A stretch of DNA of 64,000 nt from Brevibacillus fortis (GTDB taxonomy: Bacteria > Bacillota > Bacilli > Brevibacillales > Brevibacillaceae). This document shows positions 57,940 through 64,000 of this stretch, one piece after another. The DNA lies in assembly GCF_003013395.1 (NCBI RefSeq), contig NZ_PXZM01000036.1, positions 1-64,000 on the forward strand, in the 5' to 3' direction. Numbering within the stretch: the stretch's first letter is position 1; the number at the start of each line of letters is the position of its first letter. The notes beneath the pieces are model-generated. The model was not told the DNA's origin. It ran no database searches and was given only the letters and a program-made list of their open reading frames with translations. Made by a program: the position numbers and the translations under genes.

Positions 57940-59184
57940 GTGAGCACCACGTTTGCAGAATTACAAATTAGCGCACCGCTGTTGACTATATTGCGAGAGC
58001 GAAAAATGGAAACACCGACACCTGTACAAAGTGAAGCCATCCCGTTGATTATGGCTGGTCGGGACGCCTTGATTGAATCACCGACAGGGACAGGCAAGAC
58101 GTTTGCTTATCTATTGCCGATTTTATCGAAAATCAATTTGGAGCAAAAAGATGTCCAGGCCATTGTACTCGCACCGACGCATGAGCTCGTTGTTCAGATT
58201 GCGAGGGAAGCAGAAAGCCTTTTGCCAGGGAAAGACACGGCCGTGATGTCCATTATTGGCGGAGTTGATGTGAAACGCCAAGTCGAGAAACTGAAAAAGA
58301 AGCCTGTATTGATCGTAGCAACGCCAGGAAGACTGCTGGAGCTGATCGAGCAGCGCAAGCTAAAGGTCCATGAAGTGAAGACAGTCGTTGTAGACGAGGC
58401 AGACCGGATGCTGGATGCGGGTTTTGGCAAGCCAGTTCAAGAGGTCATGAAAAAGACACTGCGTGACACACAACGTCTATTATTCTCAGCGACAATCGCA
58501 GAGGAAGTTGTACATACGGCTGAGATTTTTACAAAAGATGCCGTTGTCATTCGCGCAGCAGCACCAGAAGGCGCCGCGGGAGTAGCACACATGTATTTGG
58601 TCACGGACCCACGCAAAAAGGTGGACACGCTCCGTCGTCTTCTGCGGCTTGTGAATGTACGCTCCTCGATTGTTTTTGTCAATCAAATCGAAAAAGTGGA
58701 CGAGATTGTCTCGAAGCTCAACTACCACCATTTGCCGTGCAGACTTCTGCACCGCGATGCTACGAAAGAAGAGCGGGCTCGTACCCTGCAACAATTCCGG
58801 GATGGAGCATTCCCTGTGTTGATTACCACAGATGTATCGGCACGTGGCATTGATATTCCAGGTGTGGAATGTATTGTTCATTACGATCCTGCATCCGATG
58901 CTGACACGTACATTCATCGCAGTGGTCGGACTGGGCGCATGGGGCGTGCCGGACTGGTATTTTCGATCATTACGACACAGGAACGATTCATTGTCCAAAA
59001 ATTTTCCAAGCAAACAGGCCTGCCTATTGCTGAAAAATTCATGACGCATGGAGCACTGGAAGATCCACGTCCTGTACGGAAGCCTGCGCCAGCACAAAAG
59101 TCAGGTGCTCCAACCAAAAATGCGAGTCCTGCAAAGCGGAATCAAAATCGCGCACATAAGAAGGGCAGCTTTGGAACAAAGTAG
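57940..59184 (+). CDS. DEAD-box RNA helicase
   Basis: All helicase motifs occur in order: Q motif (TPTPVQSEAIPLIM), AxTGTGKT (SPTGTGKTFA), PTHEL, TPGR, DEAD as VVDEADRMLD, SATIAEEV, then RGIDIPGVE and HRSGRTGRMG. The GTG at 57940 has AGGAGGG 6 bases upstream and yields 414 aa; the frame is open upstream without a start. The short basic tail (KPAPAQKSGAPTKNASPAKR) suggests RNA binding. Cold or ribosome-related role by family. Confidence 0.93.
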   Translation: MSTTFAELQISAPLLTILRERKMETPTPVQSEAIPLIMAGRDALIESPTGTGKTFAYLLPILSKINLEQKDVQAIVLAPTHELVVQIAREAESLLPGKDTAVMSIIGGVDVKRQVEKLKKKPVLIVATPGRLLELIEQRKLKVHEVKTVVVDEADRMLDAGFGKPVQEVMKKTLRDTQRLLFSATIAEEVVHTAEIFTKDAVVIRAAAPEGAAGVAHMYLVTDPRKKVDTLRRLLRLVNVRSSIVFVNQIEKVDEIVSKLNYHHLPCRLLHRDATKEERARTLQQFRDGAFPVLITTDVSARGIDIPGVECIVHYDPASDADTYIHRSGRTGRMGRAGLVFSIITTQERFIVQKFSKQTGLPIAEKFMTHGALEDPRPVRKPAPAQKSGAPTKNASPAKRNQNRAHKKGSFGTK

Positions 59185-59220
59185 GACAAGAAGTACACAA
59201 CTTGTCTGCAGGAGGTTTCC

Positions 59221-59376
59221 ATGCGCAAAGATCGGTTATATGAAGAGGATTTGCTGGTAAATGGCACAGTTGGTGGAGAAGTTCTGACGAAACACGAACG
59301 ACAAGTGCTGCGCGAGGAAGCTGGGGAACTGAAGGAAAAGATGGAACAGGCGAAACAAGAGCCGATTGCAGAATGA
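59221..59376 (+). CDS. small helical protein, 51 aa
   Basis: AGGAGG lies 5 bases before the ATG. RKDRLYEEDLLVNGTVGGEV, then a helix TKHERQVLREEAGELKEKME. Not recognised. It follows the helicase gene by 36 bp and precedes a strong terminator, so it is probably co-transcribed with it. Confidence 0.6.
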   Translation: MRKDRLYEEDLLVNGTVGGEVLTKHERQVLREEAGELKEKMEQAKQEPIAE

Positions 59377-59382
59377 AAACGA

Positions 59383-59432
59383 AGAAGAGCAGGGAGAATC
59401 CGTGAAGGCTACGGATGCCCTGCTCTTTTTTC
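59383..59432 (+). terminator. terminator after the 51-aa gene
   Basis: AAGAGCAGGG and CCCTGCTCTT arms with an inner ATCCGT/ACGGAT stem, then TTTTTC. It overlaps the end of the kinase gene. Confidence 0.85.
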
Positions 59433-60251
59433 TTGGTATTGGATCAAATATCGGTCCAGTTCTCTTAGCCAATCATGTACGCTTTCATAAGGGGCGTCCA
59501 TTTGTAACAAGCGCCGAATCATAATGCGAATAGGAGGAGATAAAGATAGCTCTTCTTCCCAACTTTTTTCAGGTGCGTCCGGTTCAGATTCGTACCCGGA
59601 ATAGAGCAAGAATAAAAAGAAATGTCCCAAAGCGTACAAATCACTGGAAGGAGCAACTTCTCGCTTCAATTGTTTTTCAGATGGATAGGCAGAGAGGGCA
59701 TCAGCCGTGTAAGTAGGGCGATCACCAACGAACCGAGCGAGGCCAAAATCAATCAAGTAGGGCTTGTCCTCTTTCCAGATGACGTTGGGGATGCGCACGT
59801 CACGGTGAATCAGATTTTGCTCATGGAGATAGGCCACGAGTTCCCCGATTTGGCGAATCCATTCGGCGCATTTTTGCTCATCAACCACGATGTTTTGATC
59901 AAACAACATGTCTTCGAGTGTCGGGCCTGCTATATAAGTCATGACCATAAAAGAGTCTTGCCGATACGTGAAGGAATCCAGACAGCGGGGGATTTGCGGA
60001 TGCGAGAGGGACATCAGCACCTTTTTTTCATACGCTTGCATGGCTTCGCCTTTTGGCGTGTGACGCAGGCTTGGTTTCACTTGTTTGAGTACGACCTGAT
60101 TACCTGTAAGGTTGTGCGTAGCGAGATAAGCGATCCCGTAGCTTCCCATACCTAATACTTTTGTAATTTCATACTGTCCTGCCATGTGGCCGGGCCGATA
60201 AGGCTTATCGTGTATCGTTTCGTTCCACCATGACTTCATACGATTCCACAT
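59409..60251 (-). CDS. Hanks-type serine/threonine protein kinase
   Basis: GMGSYGIAYLATHNLTG is the glycine-rich loop, VVLKQVK holds the catalytic Lys, NLIHRDVRIPNVIW is the catalytic loop (HRD; the usual K two residues on is R) and YLIDFGLARF is the DFG. No membrane segment or PASTA repeats, so a soluble YbdM/YrzF-like kinase. The start MWNRMKSWW at 60251 has GGGAGGAGGGGAG upstream. Substrates unknown. Confidence 0.88.
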   Translation of the reverse strand: MWNRMKSWWNETIHDKPYRPGHMAGQYEITKVLGMGSYGIAYLATHNLTGNQVVLKQVKPSLRHTPKGEAMQAYEKKVLMSLSHPQIPRCLDSFTYRQDSFMVMTYIAGPTLEDMLFDQNIVVDEQKCAEWIRQIGELVAYLHEQNLIHRDVRIPNVIWKEDKPYLIDFGLARFVGDRPTYTADALSAYPSEKQLKREVAPSSDLYALGHFFLFLLYSGYESEPDAPEKSWEEELSLSPPIRIMIRRLLQMDAPYESVHDWLRELDRYLIQYQEKRAGHP

Positions 60252-60361
60252 TGTTTGATTCTCCCCTCCTCCCTTCATCTTATCATGTTTTGAAAAAGCT
60301 GACCTTTTTTTCAATAGGTTTGCTATAATCAGTTCGTTACATGCAGACAGGAGCGAAGGGT

Positions 60362-61477
60362 ATGAATTTTACAATTGACTGGTTATCCTTTTATCTAATG
60401 GAACAGCTTGAAGAAGAGGATGGCATTAAACAAGTGCGGATGACGCGCTATTTGAGCCATGATGAATATCAGAGAAGTGAGCTGAAAGATTTTCTCGATG
60501 GAGAATTCGCCCGGATTGCCAAAAGAAAAGTCGAGATGAATCCGAAGACAGAAGGCACGCCGACAAAACTAGGTCAATTTGTGCTGGAGCCTGGACATCC
60601 CTTGGACTCAAACCCCAACTATGCCCTCTTGAATCGATTGTTGGCAGCGGAAACGTCGGGGGAGAGCAAAGAGCCCTGTCAGGAGCTGATTCAGTCGTAT
60701 TTGCGAACCTCTCAAGTGAGAGGCGGCGTCATGATTGTGGTGCGGACGAGGCTAGAGCTGATTGACGAGCGCTATGTCTTTATTTTAAAATGCGATTTCG
60801 AACAAAAAACAGCGGTCATCACAGATGAGAAGAGCCTGATATCGAATGTACGCATGGCGATCAATGCCAAAAACATGAAATCGCTAATGTATCCGTACAT
60901 GATCGAGTCGGGGATGAATGACCCGTATCACGTAAAAATTCACCAGTTCTCTCATGCGCGTTATTTCGAGGAATTTCTGCGTTTTATTGAGTATCCGCAA
61001 ACGATGACGCAGATCGTCTCCGAAGAAGTCATTTCATTGGCGAGACAGCACATCGAATATACGTATCCCGAAGAGTCCGATGAGCGGGTACGGGAAGAAG
61101 AAGCGATTGAACTCATTGCTGCAAGTCCTAAGCGGGAGCTCGCTGAAAAATGGGAGCATGAGACTGTAATGGAAGCGATGCAAATCATTACGGATCGCCA
61201 ACCAGAGGTCGAACTGAAGTTCAAGCTGGATCATATGCAGATCCGCACATTATTGGCGGATTACGGTACCAGCCTGCATATCGCCAAAGTGAACGGGCGT
61301 TACTTGGTGCTCTTAGAGGGCGAGCAGCTACAGTTTGAGCGTGGCATGTCCCCTGTTGAGTTTTTAAAGCCAAAGGCATTGGCGGACATCGTGAAAGAAA
61401 TCGAAGAGAGAAGCCAGAACGTTGCCTATACCCCGGTGAGCACGCCTACAGAGGACGATGATAATCCACCTTGGTAA
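60362..61477 (+). CDS. DUF3900 family protein
   Basis: FTIDWLSFYLMEQLEEEDGI, then LGQFVLEPGHPLDSNPNYAL is characteristic of DUF3900, a 370-aa family with a nucleoid- or NdpA-like layout whose function is not known. AGGAGCGAAGGGT precedes the ATG at 60362. The next gene begins just past its stop, indicating an operon with the DUF1444 gene. Confidence 0.75.
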   Translation: MNFTIDWLSFYLMEQLEEEDGIKQVRMTRYLSHDEYQRSELKDFLDGEFARIAKRKVEMNPKTEGTPTKLGQFVLEPGHPLDSNPNYALLNRLLAAETSGESKEPCQELIQSYLRTSQVRGGVMIVVRTRLELIDERYVFILKCDFEQKTAVITDEKSLISNVRMAINAKNMKSLMYPYMIESGMNDPYHVKIHQFSHARYFEEFLRFIEYPQTMTQIVSEEVISLARQHIEYTYPEESDERVREEEAIELIAASPKRELAEKWEHETVMEAMQIITDRQPEVELKFKLDHMQIRTLLADYGTSLHIAKVNGRYLVLLEGEQLQFERGMSPVEFLKPKALADIVKEIEERSQNVAYTPVSTPTEDDDNPPW

Positions 61478-61497
61478 TGTACGAAGAGAAGGGAGTG

Positions 61498-62091
61498 ATG
61501 GAGTTGGATCGACAACTAAGAGTAAGCGGCCAAGAGCATAACATCTATCCGGTTTTGCGTCATGCCTCCATGGTCAACAAGTACCCGGAGCGGTGGGTGG
61601 TGAAGGAGCATACGGCAGATACGTACGTACTGTACGCCCTTGATCAAGGCGAAGGCTACGCATTGATTGAGAAGCGGATGTTGCAAGAAGCAGGCTGGAC
61701 AAGCGAGCAGCTTCATGCATATGCGATGGAAAACTTGCGAAAGCTCCCCTTTTCAGTGAAGTCACAAGAGGTAGGAGGTCAGCGCATCCATTTTATTAGT
61801 CCGACAGATGGATACGCGGCAAGCCGAATTTTGCTTGATTCATTTCTAGCGGAGATGGATCAAAAGAAGCAAGGAGACTCGCTCGGTGTCGCGATTCCGC
61901 ATCAGGATGTGTTGATTGTGGCGGACATGGCAGGAGAGGCCGGAGCGCACCTGTTAGCGCGTCTCACCTATGATTTTGCATCGAAAGGGCAAGTGCCGAT
62001 TTCTGTCTTGCCTTTTTACTGGGAGGAAGGGGAATTGACCCCATTTCTCGTGGTGACGCACGACTCGGGTACGAAAATTGAAAGAAAATAG
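61498..62091 (+). CDS. DUF1444 family protein (YtpQ-like)
   Basis: NIYPVLRHASMVNKYPERWV, then YVLYALDQGEGYALIEKRML and LDSFLAEMDQKKQGDSLGVA, IPHQDVLIVADM fit DUF1444, uncharacterised in Firmicutes. The ribosome site AAGGGAG sits two bases from this ATG and 8 before the TTG at 61504, so either may be used. Follows the DUF3900 gene by about 20 bp. Confidence 0.75.
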   Translation: MELDRQLRVSGQEHNIYPVLRHASMVNKYPERWVVKEHTADTYVLYALDQGEGYALIEKRMLQEAGWTSEQLHAYAMENLRKLPFSVKSQEVGGQRIHFISPTDGYAASRILLDSFLAEMDQKKQGDSLGVAIPHQDVLIVADMAGEAGAHLLARLTYDFASKGQVPISVLPFYWEEGELTPFLVVTHDSGTKIERK

Positions 62092-62093
62092 AT

Positions 62094-62126
62094 CAAGCGC
62101 GGGGGCTGTTTCCCGCGTTTTTCTTT
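62094..62126 (+). terminator. terminator of the DUF3900/DUF1444 pair
   Basis: CGCGGG and CCCGCG arms then TTTTTCTTTTTT. Confidence 0.8.
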
Positions 62127-62191
62127 TTTCCGTTCATGGTATCATGATGTTGTTGAATGGTTCGTTTCGTGAAGAAGGGCAGGGCCTGTAA

Positions 62192-63121
62192 ATGAAAAAT
62201 TTCATGATTGGTCAATACGGAAAATTTGATCAAGCAAAGTACGTCAGAGATTTTAAGGAGGGCTTCTATGGAATAGAAGCTTGCCTGTTTGATTCTGATG
62301 AGGACATTCTGATATTGCAGCGGGAGTCGAGAGCAAGAGGGTTTTCGATTGGCGTTCATTTTCCGCTTCGTGCAGGTCAATCCGTGCTACGAGATGCCCT
62401 TTTTATGGATGCTGATGATCAGACGAGAGCAGAGGCATATGAATGGATGGAGAGGGAATTGGCGTTTATGGCATCCCTACAGCCAACCTACGTCTTATTT
62501 CATTACCCGAAGCCGGTTATTTTGGATGATCGCGTGGATTGGCGTACATGGCGCTTTTATGATTCGCGAGAGTATGTATGGGAGCATGTCTTGACAGAAG
62601 CGGAGTTTCAATACCGTAGTGAGCAGCTGTTTGCGTGGTTGGCTGAGAAAGGCAAGGAGCTTCGCTTCACGCCCGTCTTGGAGCTCGACGCCCTTAATCG
62701 CTATGTGTATGAGTCTGTATTTTTAGAACGATTGCTATTAAAATATCCTACGATCAAGCTCTGCCTCGACACGGGCCGCTTGTTTCTTCAAGAAAAAATT
62801 GACCCGTTTTTCGATGCGCGTCACGTCATCCAAACATATGCAAAATATGCATGGAGCATTCATTTGAAGAGTATGAAGGTGACTGCTGATACCGTTGAAT
62901 TCGTTCACTATCCCGTTCTTCCCGAATGTATACCGGAAGAAGGATGGGCTCCAATCGAGTCCTACCTAACAATCATCAGGAAAGAAAACCCGCACGTAAA
63001 GATCATGTTCGAGCATCGTTCCGACCAAGTAACAGACGAACAACTTGAGCGTTGCTATCGTTGGGTGAAGCAACTCTTATCTGAACCTCATGAACCTACT
63101 TCCAATAGTAATTCAACATAG
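62192..63121 (+). CDS. sugar phosphate isomerase/epimerase-like TIM barrel
   Basis: The barrel pattern includes GIEACLF, FSIGVHFPLRAGQSVLRDA, VLFHYPKPVIL, PVLELDALNRYV, IKLCLDTGRLF and SIHLKSMKV, with His, Glu, Asp and His at strand ends as metal ligands, typical of xylose isomerase-like enzymes. Substrate unknown. Its last 34 bases overlap the next gene tail-to-tail. Confidence 0.75.
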   Translation: MKNFMIGQYGKFDQAKYVRDFKEGFYGIEACLFDSDEDILILQRESRARGFSIGVHFPLRAGQSVLRDALFMDADDQTRAEAYEWMERELAFMASLQPTYVLFHYPKPVILDDRVDWRTWRFYDSREYVWEHVLTEAEFQYRSEQLFAWLAEKGKELRFTPVLELDALNRYVYESVFLERLLLKYPTIKLCLDTGRLFLQEKIDPFFDARHVIQTYAKYAWSIHLKSMKVTADTVEFVHYPVLPECIPEEGWAPIESYLTIIRKENPHVKIMFEHRSDQVTDEQLERCYRWVKQLLSEPHEPTSNSNST

Positions 63122-64000
63122 CGCCCTGCATCTTGAATCAGCCAGTACGGAAATCTGGGACCGTGTATGTACAAATCGGTGGCTGTGACGAGCATCGTCT
63201 TCACTCGGTTTGTATCACCCATTTTCTGCGCGCATACACCCATCGTCATCCAAGGGTATAAATCACCAGTTTGAAATGTATCAAAATGCGGGAACGCGTC
63301 TGTGATCCTCTGATAGAGCAGCGAGGCGGTATTGGCATCAGTCAAGCTGTAGACAATAGGAAACGCTTGGGAAGTGACGTCCGGATACCATTTTCGCCAG
63401 CCGGGGTACGTACGATCATACATTGCATAAGACTTGCGAATCCGACTGTACATGCCACTGATGCCGAGCTCGCAGGCTTTGGCGCGTGCAGCCGCTTCCT
63501 CGGCAGCCTCCACATTTCCGATCAACGAAAATAAAAACGAAGCATCTGCCAGCCCCTTGGCCACCTCGCAATTGTCCATCAAATATTTGACCCGATACGA
63601 ATGCTTCGCCCAGGTCAGGCCGTCCTTCTGTTGAAGGCGGGCAACTGCTTGGAGAAGGGTCATCAGTTTGGCATGGTTGGCAAGCAGCCAGTCCATACGC
63701 CCCGTTGCTCGAATCCATTCCGCAAGCAAGCTGAAATAAGTGGTGTGGTAGCTATCTTCGCTATCATTTGTGCCAGTATCAATTTCTTTGCCTTGTTCAA
63801 GACGAAAATCATTCATATAGCCGTCCGAATTCAGGTTTTGCAAATACCAATCGAGATGACCGCGAACAGCCTCTACCTGCTTCATGCGAATGAGGGAAAT
63901 CAGTCCAAGGTTGGTGAAGTACGGATTGATTTGATCACGTTTGGGGCCAAGTCGAAAGGTACCGCTCGGCAATTGGCAGGATAGCAAAAAACTTGTTTGA
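63088..64000 (-). CDS. six-hairpin glycosidase-like protein, 5' end outside the window
   Basis: The frame is open to the right edge, so the start is not visible. LPSGTFRLGPKRDQINPYFT, then NLGLISLIRMKQVEAVRGHL and DWYLQNLNSDGYMNDFRLEQ, IATGRMDWLLA-type stretches form alternating helices, as in alpha/alpha barrel glycosidases. Tyr, Asp and Trp are frequent. Likely acts on a polysaccharide; substrate unknown. Confidence 0.6.
   Translation of the reverse strand, partial: QTSFLLSCQLPSGTFRLGPKRDQINPYFTNLGLISLIRMKQVEAVRGHLDWYLQNLNSDGYMNDFRLEQGKEIDTGTNDSEDSYHTTYFSLLAEWIRATGRMDWLLANHAKLMTLLQAVARLQQKDGLTWAKHSYRVKYLMDNCEVAKGLADASFLFSLIGNVEAAEEAAARAKACELGISGMYSRIRKSYAMYDRTYPGWRKWYPDVTSQAFPIVYSLTDANTASLLYQRITDAFPHFDTFQTGDLYPWMTMGVCAQKMGDTNRVKTMLVTATDLYIHGPRFPYWLIQDAGRYVELLLEVGS

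Noticed and set aside
1..64000. CRISPR arrays, tRNA or rRNA genes, complete insertion sequences
   Set aside because: No regularly spaced repeats, cloverleaf sequences, rRNA motifs or intact transposase genes were seen on reading both strands.

Overview
The window reads as a chromosomal segment of a spore-forming Gram-positive bacterium, most likely Brevibacillus or a close Paenibacillaceae relative. Reasons: Gram-positive ribosome binding sites throughout, frequent GTG and TTG starts, a Spo0E-type phosphatase, an SspP-type spore protein and a YjcZ-like peptide, and a lexA/yneA/DUF896 block followed by crcB, a HelD-type helicase and a pdhABCD operon. The genus is an inference from gene content and was not checked by a search.

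0.4-25 kb is an accessory, decayed zone. Its plus strand carries phage gene remnants: a Dam-type methylase, two YopX-family proteins, an ArpU-like regulator, a lambda-type portal protein, two Rha copies, a MazG-like fragment and a C5-methylase tail. Many are broken by one base or by a perfect 2-5 bp tandem duplication. Its minus strand is filled with short, mostly intact genes with good ribosome binding sites and their own terminators: secreted proteins, small membrane proteins and at least two families of tiny cysteine-containing peptides. Embedded here are a MerR regulator with an oxidoreductase, a Fur-box-controlled siderophore-binding lipoprotein, an acyltransferase and a DUF6492 protein.

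25-33 kb: a five-repeat secreted protein, a TetR-controlled NAD(P)-binding protein with four copies of one operator, a FusB-type EF-G-binding protein, a GNAT acetyltransferase, broken SRAP and integrase genes, and a CorA magnesium transporter behind an M-box riboswitch. 34-36.4 kb is an arsenic operon (arsR, arsI-like, acr3, arsC) with ArsR boxes.

36.5-64 kb is conserved chromosome: lexA divergent from a yneA-like division inhibitor with four SOS boxes; DUF896, crcB, helD, a HesB-like protein, threonine aldolase, a peptide-binding lipoprotein, an esterase, pdhABCD, a Spo0E-like protein, an SspP-like protein, an Apea-like HEPN protein, an ABC-F ATPase, a phosphodiester glycosidase family protein, a DEAD-box helicase, a Ser/Thr kinase, DUF3900 and DUF1444 proteins, a TIM-barrel protein and, running off the right edge, a six-hairpin-glycosidase-like protein.
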